DNA of 37,896 nt, taken from assembly GCF_009915155.1 (NCBI RefSeq), contig NZ_JAABLM010000018.1, forward strand, positions 1 to 37,896, given 5' to 3'. How positions within the stretch are numbered: position 1 is the first letter of the stretch; the number at the start of each line of letters is the position of its first letter. The position numbers and the translations under genes were made by a program. The notes under the pieces were generated by a model. That model ran no database searches and was not told the origin of the DNA. It was given only the letters and a program-made list of their open reading frames with translations. The DNA is from Flavobacterium ichthyis (GTDB taxonomy: Bacteria; Bacteroidota; Bacteroidia; Flavobacteriales; Flavobacteriaceae). This document shows positions 32,701-37,896 of the stretch, piece by piece.

Positions 32701-33570
32701 ATAGTGGAACGATTAGTTAAGCCTGAGAGGTTAATTCAAAAAGATAAAGGAGGTAAAGAAAAATGGTGGCAGTTTTTAAGACCTAGAAATGAACTTTACG
32801 CTACCATATCTGAGTTAGACCAGGTAATGGTTATTGCGCAAGTTTCCAAAACTACAGCATTTGCTTTTACCGAACCAAATAAGGTATTGGACGCTAAATT
32901 AAATGTATTTGCAAATAATTCATTCACAATGTTTGCATTTTTACAATCAAACTTTCACATTTATTGGGCTTGGAAATATTCTAGTACTATGAAAGCAGAT
33001 TTAAGTTACGCTCCAACACAAGTCTTTGAAACGTTTCCTTTTCCAGAAGAAATTTCTATTGAAAATAAAAAAGAACTTAATGATATTGGTGAAACTTATT
33101 ACAATATTAGAAAGTTAATTATGCACAAATATAAAATCGGCTTAACAAGATTTTATAATATATTTCATTCTCAAGGAATACAAGAAAAAATTAATGAAAA
33201 AGACAAGCAATTAAATTTAATAAAGAAACATTTAATAAAAGTTGGAATTAATATCCAAATCACGGAATTAATTAATGATATCAGGGAATTTAGAGAAATT
33301 GCTATAAAACTTGATAAAATAGTAATCAAATCATATAGATGGGGCGATATTGACTTAAAGCACAATTTTTACGATCTCGAATATTTACCAGAAAATGATA
33401 GAGTACGTTTTTCCATCCATCCAGATGCTCGTAGAGAAGTTTTGAAACGATTACTTTTACTTAATCATAAAATTTATAAAGAAGATGCATCAAAAAGTTC
33501 TAATACTAATTCCAAATCTAAAAAGGTAAGCAATAAAAAAGTAGCAGATAATTCCCTGAAGTTATTTTAA
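29797..33570 (+). CDS. Eco57I/PglX-class N6-adenine DNA methyltransferase (DrmMI-like), phase-variable specificity half
   Basis: The 1257-aa enzyme has SGSHYTPEELV (about 449), SAM motif I VCDVACGSGH (489-498), motif IV NPPF (753-756) and a long C-terminal half that acts as target-recognition region in this class, ending YRWGDIDLKHNFYDLEYLPE. It marks self DNA so the two helicases attack only unmarked DNA. Codons 883-957 lie in a perfect 227-bp inverted repeat whose partner opens the divergent gene 33567-34673, also a methyltransferase C-terminus. Both cross the repeat in the same phase, so inversion would replace residues 958-1257 and keep the frame (1248 aa). Stop codons of the two overlap tail-to-tail. 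Confidence 0.9.
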   Translation: MKFTTINIQGNIFTSEILDRIRQDNISYQKPQDFGLKPNELVRDEISNAWSLINTHWQIFKQKRNAFQANDNGVTETRRYWILPLLNQLGYEVALSNAEIVNGKSYAISHRASNKDGFPIHIVGSEQSLDRKAESGPRLSPHALMQEYINSTEHIYGFVTNGIHFRVLRDATRLSRLSYLEFNLEQMVEEGHYAEFAIFYRLLHASRLKETKEEAKDAIIEFYHNEALASGSRIRERLSQAVERSILTLANGLLKQSENQELQHALENNTLNAKQYYLHILRSVYRVLFLLVIEERNLIYKDNLTDEEKKLKDIYYKFYSIQRLTYLVDKAVYIDPKKTDLWQSLLMTFRLFEDANTGKALGIDALGSGIFSNNAIQSLDNTVLNNKSVLEVFKYLVTFENENKQTIRVNYADLDVEEFGSVYEGLLEFEPVVENGEFRFKQGDDRSSSGSHYTPEELVKPLIVHSLDYIIADKLKEADPEQALLSITVCDVACGSGHILLSAARRIGFELARVRRKEDQPTPSALRIAVRDVIKNCIYGVDLNPLAVELCKVALWLEAHEPGQPLNFLDHHIKNGNAIVGLAHFEELESGIASEAFKTLPGDDKEIATAFKKRNDLERKTKDQLSTYNVTNVDDDLKGIQKDFITFSQLPENTPEQIAKKEKAYHDLTQGKKWFRLKQIADLQVAQFFIPKTEDNKEKLTTHSQYMSYLKTEAQIIDRGAAMGISSEKHFFHWFLEFPQVFQNGGFDCILGNPPFLGGQKLSGNYGTDFLEFLKYYYQPIGAVDLVTYFFRRIFDVIKINGFQSLISTNTIAQGSAREGGLDFICSNNGIINHAIRSMKWPGQAAVEVSLITIHKGEWKNNFTLDNKFVERITSYLDDSEVIGKPMPLLSNKGKSFQGSIVLGKGFILTTEEAENLIKNDPRNKDVIFPYLNGDDLNNDSEQKPSRWVINFFDWDEEKAKTYPDCFDIVERLVKPERLIQKDKGGKEKWWQFLRPRNELYATISELDQVMVIAQVSKTTAFAFTEPNKVLDAKLNVFANNSFTMFAFLQSNFHIYWAWKYSSTMKADLSYAPTQVFETFPFPEEISIENKKELNDIGETYYNIRKLIMHKYKIGLTRFYNIFHSQGIQEKINEKDKQLNLIKKHLIKVGINIQITELINDIREFREIAIKLDKIVIKSYRWGDIDLKHNFYDLEYLPENDRVRFSIHPDARREVLKRLLLLNHKIYKEDASKSSNTNSKSKKVSNKKVADNSLKLF
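32443..32669 (+). repeat. 227-bp inverted repeat, copy 1 (inside methyltransferase gene)
   Basis: Bases 32443-32669 are identical, reverse-complemented, to 34441-34667 with no mismatch that I found in base-by-base comparison. The flanks diverge at once: the next bases read GGCAAAAAC here and AAGCTCGAAC in the other copy, while the encoded proteins remain similar. Perfect identity bordered by diverged sequence is expected if recombination between the copies is active or recent. Confidence 0.95.
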
Positions 33571-33581
33571 TCTTCAGGGAA
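33552..33581. terminator. Symmetric hairpin shared by both orientations
   Basis: TTCCCTGAAG (33552-33561) and CTTCAGGGAA (33572-33581) form a perfect 10-bp stem around TTATTTTAAT, and both overlapping stop codons lie in the loop. It is a likely bidirectional terminator for whichever cassette is active, although there is no long T tract on either side. Confidence 0.6.
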
Positions 33582-34673
33582 CAAAATACTACTTGAAGTT
33601 TTAATTTTAGAAACTTTCTGAAGTTTCTTATTATTTTTTGTATGAATTACATTAGTTTTTGATTCTTCAGCATATTGCCGTAAATTAATTATTAATAGCC
33701 TCTTTAAAATTTCTTTCCTTGCCTTGGGGTAAATTGTAAATCTTAAACGATCATTTTCAGGAAGATGATCTAATTCATAAAAATCATGCTTTAAGTCAAT
33801 ATCAGTCCACTTATATAACTTAATAATCTCATTATCAATTGCTCGATACAGTTCTCTTAATTCTTTTATGTGGTAATATATTTCAGCCTCATTATTAATA
33901 TTGATGTCATGGAATTTATTTTGTAATTCTGTTAAACCAATCTTATTTTCCTTCATTATTTTAAGGCGTATTTGATGAAGTTTACTACCTAAACTATTTA
34001 AGAGATCCGATGATATTGATGAAAAAGGAAAAGTTTCAAAAGCATTAGTACCTGAATACCTCAAAGTGGAAGTACCCATGGTTGAACTATTTTTCCAAGC
34101 CCATACATCATGAATAGAGGAAGATAAGATAGAGAAATTTGAAAATGAATTAAGAGCAAATACAACCGTTGCTTCAGAAAATACAATATTATTCTTGCAA
34201 ATGGATATTAATAAATGTTTTGCGTGACGATTCAAAACCATTACCTGGTCTAACTCAGATATGGCATTATACAAAGCAGGTCTTTTCTCTCCGTATATCC
34301 ACCACTTTTGAGGTAATGGTTTTCTTAAAGCGTATGTGCCAACTATTTCATTTCCTTCATTATCAATCTTCCATCGTTGACGTTCTGGTTTAACTAATTT
34401 TTCAATTATCTGATAACAATCAGGGTAAGTTCGAGCTTTTTCTTCATCCCAGTCAAAAAAATTAATGACCCATCTTGATGGCTTTTGTTCTGAATCATTA
34501 TTTAGATCATCACCGTTAAGATAAGGAAATATCACGTCTTTATTTCGAGGATCATTTTTTATTAGATTTTCAGCTTCTTCAGTAGTTAGTATAAATCCCT
34601 TTCCAAGAACAATACTCCCCTGAAAACTCTTTCCTTTATTGGATAATAGAGGCATAGGTTTTCCAATCTCCAT
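33567..34673 (-). CDS. Silent alternative specificity cassette of the methyltransferase (C-terminal half, 368 aa)
   Basis: The minus-strand frame starts MEIGKPMPLLSNKGKS and runs parallel to residues 883-1257 of the active methyltransferase. The first 76 shared codons are identical in DNA. The middle differs strongly in sequence (GTYALRKPLPQKWWIYGEKR, MVLNRHAKHLLISICKN versus WWQFLRPRNELYATI, TTAFAFTEPNKVL), and the end is conserved again (YKWTDIDLKHDFYELDHLPE). It lacks the SAM and NPPF motifs, so it cannot methylate alone; it is a stored target-recognition half. Its ATG has no clear promoter. After inversion it would be fused in frame to residues 1-882. Confidence 0.9.
   Translation of the reverse strand: MEIGKPMPLLSNKGKSFQGSIVLGKGFILTTEEAENLIKNDPRNKDVIFPYLNGDDLNNDSEQKPSRWVINFFDWDEEKARTYPDCYQIIEKLVKPERQRWKIDNEGNEIVGTYALRKPLPQKWWIYGEKRPALYNAISELDQVMVLNRHAKHLLISICKNNIVFSEATVVFALNSFSNFSILSSSIHDVWAWKNSSTMGTSTLRYSGTNAFETFPFSSISSDLLNSLGSKLHQIRLKIMKENKIGLTELQNKFHDININNEAEIYYHIKELRELYRAIDNEIIKLYKWTDIDLKHDFYELDHLPENDRLRFTIYPKARKEILKRLLIINLRQYAEESKTNVIHTKNNKKLQKVSKIKTSSSILFPED
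34441..34667 (-). repeat. 227-bp inverted repeat, copy 2 (start of the silent specificity cassette)
   Basis: Reverse complement of 32443-32669. It encodes residues 3-78 of the minus-strand cassette and begins at a codon boundary, as does copy 1 (codon 883 of the methyltransferase), so crossover anywhere inside keeps the reading frame. Confidence 0.95.
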
Positions 34674-34764
34674 AAATTAAGTTAATAGTTCCTGATTTCT
34701 ATTGCTTTAAAAATGGCAACTTGCAAATTATTAATGATTTCACTTCACAAATACTTCACTTACT

Positions 34765-35931
34765 ATGAGCATAAAAATAAGCTATCGTTTTGTAATTAAA
34801 AAAGATAAAAATAAATATGGATTATATCCAGTTTATTTAAGAGCCTTTTTAAAAGGAAAGAAAATAGAGACTGTTACATCTGTCGCAATTCCTTTAAGAG
34901 ATTGGTCTTTAAGAAATCAAAGAGTAAAAATTCAAAATAAGAATCATGAGCGCCATAATACACTATTGGATGCAATCGATAAGAAAGCAATCAAGTTGTT
35001 GGTAAATAATTTTACTAATGATGAGTTTCCATTGAGTCTAATGCAATTTAAAGAAAGATTACTTGGTTTAAATCATAATTTATTAGAAGGAGAAGGAAAC
35101 TTTACCAATTATATCTTATGTTACTTAGAAGAAAATAGAATAAAATTTAAGGAGGAAACTTGGTTTGGATATAAGTCTCAGATCTCTAAAATTTTAAAAT
35201 TTAAAAGAGAAATTTTCTTTTCAGACATTAATGAGAAGTTCATAAACGATTATAGATACTATATGCTTAATACTCTAGAAAATAATGAAAATACAGCTAG
35301 TAAAAGTCTTAGAGTGTTACGAACATTTGTCAATATTTCAATTCGATTTGGATACATAAAAAGTAATCCTTTTCAGTACACTTCAATTAAAAAAGTTGAT
35401 GGAAAACGAGATTTTCTTTCAATTGAAGAATTAAATAGCCTTACAAATTATTATCTAATGAATAATTTTTCAAAACCAATAGAGAAAGAGATTCTTAGTT
35501 ATTTTTTATTTGCGTGTCACACAGGACTTAGATATTCTGATTTAAAAACTCTTTCTAAAAAAACTATTATTAATAGTTCTATACATCTTCGAATGCATAA
35601 AACAGGTTATTTAGTGAATATTCCTTTAAGTAACAAGGCAAAAAAATTTCTTCCTGAAGCTAATTTCAATGACGATATTATTTTTAGAGTATATTGTAAT
35701 AAAGTAACAAATAAAGTATTGAAAAATATTGGTGCTAATTTAAAATTAAACAAAAAACTAACCTGTCATGTTGCAAGACATACGTTTGCCACTGTTTCAA
35801 TTTCTTTAGGAATTCCAATTGAAGTTGTAAGTAAACTGTTAGGCCATACAAATATTCGAACAACTCAAGTTTATGCAAAAATTGTTGATTCGGTAAAAGA
35901 AAAAGAAATGAAAAAATGGGATAAATTATAA
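34765..35931 (+). CDS. Tyrosine recombinase (probable inversion enzyme and/or island integrase)
   Basis: The 388-aa protein has the Bacteroidota arm-binding domain (about 1-100), a SAM-like core-binding domain (about 105-200) and a complete catalytic set: Arg256 (HTGLRYSDL), Lys279 (RMHKTGY), His335 and Arg338 (CHVARHTF), His361 (LGH) and Tyr370 (TTQVYAKI). It starts 97 bp outside copy 2 of the inverted repeat, the position of recombinases that flip neighbouring specificity genes. It is also 1.8 kb from the tRNA-Ser remnant at 37766, so it could instead integrate the island. One enzyme might do either. Confidence 0.9.
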   Translation: MSIKISYRFVIKKDKNKYGLYPVYLRAFLKGKKIETVTSVAIPLRDWSLRNQRVKIQNKNHERHNTLLDAIDKKAIKLLVNNFTNDEFPLSLMQFKERLLGLNHNLLEGEGNFTNYILCYLEENRIKFKEETWFGYKSQISKILKFKREIFFSDINEKFINDYRYYMLNTLENNENTASKSLRVLRTFVNISIRFGYIKSNPFQYTSIKKVDGKRDFLSIEELNSLTNYYLMNNFSKPIEKEILSYFLFACHTGLRYSDLKTLSKKTIINSSIHLRMHKTGYLVNIPLSNKAKKFLPEANFNDDIIFRVYCNKVTNKVLKNIGANLKLNKKLTCHVARHTFATVSISLGIPIEVVSKLLGHTNIRTTQVYAKIVDSVKEKEMKKWDKL

Positions 35932-35971
35932 TTTACTTTTTAAATGAATAAATAAACAGATTAAATTATTT

Positions 35972-36032
35972 ATATATTTTGCATGAATTTTCAATAAAAA
36001 TATATGCAATTAAATATTATTTACTAACTTTG
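35972..36032 (+). promoter_or_regulatory. Probable promoter/operator of the AbiE pair
   Basis: ATATATTTT (35972-35980) and AAAATATAT (35997-36005) form a 9-bp inverted repeat, and TAACTTTG at 36025-36032 matches the -7 consensus TAnnTTTG exactly, only 5 bp before the ATG at 36038. The transcript would be nearly leaderless. AbiEi antitoxins are known to bind inverted repeats in their own promoter, which fits the dyad. Confidence 0.55.
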
Positions 36033-36037
36033 TACTT

Positions 36038-36613
36038 ATGAATAAGTTACAAGAATTAAAAAAACACTTAAAGCGAGGAAAAGTATACCGTAGGGCTGAT
36101 TTATCTAAGTGGTCAAAATCTGTTGACCGTCATTTAGATGAACTAGTACAGGAAGGCATTTTACAAAAACTGTCACAAGGTTTATACTATTATCCTGAAG
36201 TAACTGTCTTTGGAGAGACACCTCCCGAAGAAGAAGTGTTAGTGCGTTCTTTTCTCAAAGACAAACGTTTTTTGGTAACTTCCTTAAATGCTTATAATTC
36301 TTTAGGAGTAGGAACTACTCAGTTATACAATGGCAAAACGGTTTACAACCACAAACGCCATGGGGATTTTAACCTTGGTGGTATGATGTTTTCATTTAGG
36401 GTAAAACCTCATTTTCCAAATAAAGTAACGCCTGAGTTTTTATTGGTAGATTTGTTAAATAACTTAGATCAACTAGCTGAAGACCCAAAAGAAGTTGTGT
36501 CGAAAGTGCGTTCTAAAGCAAAAGCAATGGATGCTAAAAAACTAAAAAAATCACTTCAGGAGTATGGTAGTGTTAAAGCAAAAAAAATGTTAGAACCTGT
36601 TCTCACAGTATAA
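36038..36613 (+). CDS. abiEi: AbiEi-family antitoxin (DUF6088, winged helix)
   Basis: The 191-aa protein starts with a winged-helix (KRGKVYRRADLSKWSKSVDR, ELVQEGILQKLSQGLYYYPE) and continues with the AbiEi antitoxin body (LVTSLNAYNSLGVGTTQLYN, TPEFLLVDLLNNL). In type IV toxin-antitoxin pairs this partner represses its own operon and counteracts the nucleotidyltransferase toxin without forming a stable complex. The toxin gene starts 1 bp after its stop. Confidence 0.87.
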   Translation: MNKLQELKKHLKRGKVYRRADLSKWSKSVDRHLDELVQEGILQKLSQGLYYYPEVTVFGETPPEEEVLVRSFLKDKRFLVTSLNAYNSLGVGTTQLYNGKTVYNHKRHGDFNLGGMMFSFRVKPHFPNKVTPEFLLVDLLNNLDQLAEDPKEVVSKVRSKAKAMDAKKLKKSLQEYGSVKAKKMLEPVLTV

Positions 36614-36614
36614 T

Positions 36615-37565
36615 ATGTCTGACTACTTACACAATCATAAAAACTTCCGTGATCTGCTCCGTATTGTAGGAGCAGAATTAAATATTGAACCTGGTCTTGT
36701 GGAAAAAGACTATTGGATTATGCATGTACTCTATGGTCTAAAACAGCAAGGGTTTCAATTTGAACTCAAAGGAGGAACATCTTTATCCAAGGGTTATGGA
36801 ATAATACATCGTTTTTCCGAAGACATCGATATCCATATCAAACCACCTGTTGAAATGGAAATCAATGAAAATCCAAACAACAATAAGCCTAGGAATATTC
36901 AAAAAAGAAAAGACTTTTATGATGGTTTAGCAAACGATATAAAAGTAGATGGTATAATATCAGTAGTAAGAGACGAAGCTTTTGACGACCAAAGACAATA
37001 TCGTAGCGGTGGGATAAGATTACACTATGAAAGTAAAACGGATGCCATTGACGGAGTTAAAGAAGGTATATTATTGGAGGTTGGATTTGACACAGTAACA
37101 CCAAATAATCCACTAACAATATCATCTTGGGCATATGACAAAGCAGTTCAGCAAGGTGTTGATATAATCGACAATCGGGCTATAGATATTGCTTGTTATC
37201 ACATTGGCTACACTTTTGTTGAAAAATTACAGACTATTGCGACTAAATTTAGACAGGAACAGGAAGACAATGAAGAACGGCAAAATTTAATGCGTCAGTA
37301 TTATGATGTCTATAGTTTGTTACAAGATGATACGGTAAAAGTATTTATAGACACAGAAGAGTATCAAAAACATAAAGAAACTCGCTTTCCACCAAAAGAC
37401 TATATAATACCTATCGCTGAAAATGAAGCTTTTTTGCTAGAGAATCCAGAACTTAGGGAGCGATTTATTGAACGCTATAAAAAAACGGCAAAATTGTATT
37501 ATAAAGGTCAACCTGATTTTAATGAGCTACTTGCTGAAATCGGTAAATGGGTTGAAAAATTATAA
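36615..37565 (+). CDS. abiEii: AbiEii/AbiGii-family nucleotidyltransferase toxin
   Basis: The 316-aa protein has VEKDYWIMHVLYGL (29-42), the DNA polymerase-beta-like motif KGGTSLSKGYGIIHRFSEDI with Gly53-Gly54-Thr55 and Asp70-x-Asp72, and a conserved helical C-terminus (RQYYDVYSLL). Family members transfer nucleotides, in mycobacterial homologs to tRNA acceptor stems, and cause abortive infection or growth arrest. It is coupled to the antitoxin (1-bp gap) and placed inside a defence island. Confidence 0.9.
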   Translation: MSDYLHNHKNFRDLLRIVGAELNIEPGLVEKDYWIMHVLYGLKQQGFQFELKGGTSLSKGYGIIHRFSEDIDIHIKPPVEMEINENPNNNKPRNIQKRKDFYDGLANDIKVDGIISVVRDEAFDDQRQYRSGGIRLHYESKTDAIDGVKEGILLEVGFDTVTPNNPLTISSWAYDKAVQQGVDIIDNRAIDIACYHIGYTFVEKLQTIATKFRQEQEDNEERQNLMRQYYDVYSLLQDDTVKVFIDTEEYQKHKETRFPPKDYIIPIAENEAFLLENPELRERFIERYKKTAKLYYKGQPDFNELLAEIGKWVEKL

Positions 37566-37765
37566 GCAAAATTGAAAAATATAAACTATCAAGTTCAACC
37601 ATTGAACATCTAATTTTACCCATATTTTGATAGTAATTTTTAATTCATTATATTTGCTTAATAAGATTTCGAAAATTTGCAAGTCAAATAGAGGAGCAAA
37701 AGCGAGACCCTAAAATAGGAAAAAAATATATAATCCTTATATATCAACGCATAAGAGAAGAGGTA

Positions 37766-37786
37766 CAATTCCCTCTTTCTCCGCCA
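37766..37786 (+). other. tRNA-Ser 3'-end remnant: candidate attachment site (attR)
   Basis: The 21 bp from CAATTCC to CTCCGCCA read exactly like the end of a tRNA-Ser gene: T-loop end, 3' T-stem strand CCCTC, 3' acceptor strand TTTCTCC, discriminator G and CCA. The matching 5' parts are missing; upstream (37755-37765) reads GAGAAGAGGTA rather than a tRNA body. This is the usual scar left when an element integrates into a tRNA 3' end. A terminator follows. The 200 bp before it (37566-37765) hold no gene that I can see. Confidence 0.7.
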
Positions 37787-37807
37787 GCTGAAATGCAAAT
37801 TGAATTT

Positions 37808-37850
37808 AAACCCTTAAAATCGTATGATTTTAAGGGTTTTTTCTTTTTAT
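37808..37850 (+). terminator. Strong intrinsic terminator
   Basis: AAACCCTTAAAATC pairs perfectly with GATTTTAAGGGTTT (14 bp) around a GTAT loop and is followed by a T-rich run. It lies just past the tRNA-Ser remnant and is probably the original terminator of that tRNA gene. It would work in both directions. Confidence 0.9.
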
Positions 37851-37896
37851 CACATATCAAAATATTCATTCATTCGTGAACCTAAAGGAATAAAAT

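Larger units (their letters stand above)
32443..34667. mobile_element. Invertible segment exchanging the methyltransferase specificity half
   Basis: Two inverted 227-bp repeats bound a 2.2-kb segment holding two alternative C-terminal halves, transcribed toward each other and meeting at overlapping stop codons (33567-33570) with a shared palindromic terminator. A tyrosine recombinase gene begins 97 bp outside. The design matches invertible hsdS and BREX pglX loci. That inversion happens in cells is inferred. Confidence 0.85.

Noticed and set aside
29797..33570. BREX pglX assignment
   Set aside because: The methyltransferase is PglX-like in class, but pglZ, brxC/pglY, brxA, brxB and brxL are absent from the window; the SNF2 and DUF1998 partners fit DISARM/Druantia better.
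37755..37790. Complete tRNA-Ser gene
   Set aside because: Only the 3' strand of T-stem and acceptor plus CCA is present; the 5' acceptor, D-arm and anticodon arm are missing upstream.
1..37896. CRISPR array
   Set aside because: No set of regularly spaced identical repeats with unique spacers was seen. The 10-bp phased units and coding repeats are too short or coding.

Overview
The window is AT-rich DNA from a member of the Bacteroidota, most likely a flavobacterium. The evidence is protein style (RteC, HTH_17 regulator, Bacteroidota-type tyrosine recombinases), TAnnTTTG-like -7 promoter elements, no Shine-Dalgarno pattern, and many TTG/ATG starts in A/T-rich context. Almost all of it looks like accessory DNA: a genomic island made of several modules.

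Region 1 (1-3970) starts with the 3' end of a tyrosine recombinase from a neighbouring element. Then comes a redox/detoxification cluster: an HxlR regulator on the minus strand, divergent from a quinone-oxidoreductase-like MDR, an Old Yellow Enzyme and an alpha/beta hydrolase. It closes with a strong intrinsic terminator. Region 2 (4089-7019) holds an RteC-type regulator and a large 692-aa protein I do not recognise.

Region 3 (about 7020-21573) reads almost entirely rightward and resembles a small provirus without tails. It has an excisionase-like HTH protein, a replication protein, a DnaC-like loader, a transglutaminase-like protease and many small proteins with one membrane segment. It also has three short beta-rich proteins that could be capsid components, two paralogous membrane proteins with annexin-like domains, and a lysis set (peptidoglycan-binding protein, GH19 endolysin, TM/coiled-coil protein, lipoprotein-TM spanin). 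It ends with an ArdC/metallopeptidase/RecA-like polyvalent gene and a small basic protein. No terminase, portal or tail gene is visible, and no relaxase or type IV secretion gene. The replication gene carries one frameshift, and the polyvalent gene carries a frameshift plus an in-frame stop, so the copy may be decaying (or the assembly has indels). A 212-bp gap at 15055-15266 folds on paper into a nested RNA structure, and 10298-10383 holds helically phased repeats.

Region 4 (21794-35931) is the most striking part. It is a three-gene defence operon: a DUF1998-type helicase with a C-terminal nuclease-like segment, a SNF2 helicase, and an Eco57I-class N6-adenine methyltransferase. It resembles class 1 DISARM (DrmD/DrmMI) with a DruE- or DrmA/DrmB-like large helicase. 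Immediately after it, on the opposite strand, lies a second, different copy of the methyltransferase C-terminal specificity half. The two copies share a perfect 227-bp inverted repeat in the same reading phase, and a tyrosine recombinase follows. Inversion would swap the specificity half and give a 1248-aa enzyme in place of the 1257-aa one, so this appears to be a phase-variable DISARM-like system.

Region 5 (36038-37896) holds an AbiEi/AbiEii type IV toxin-antitoxin pair, then a 21-bp remnant of the 3' end of a tRNA-Ser gene (likely an attachment site marking the island's right end) and a strong terminator. I see no gene between 37566 and 37765 or after 37850.
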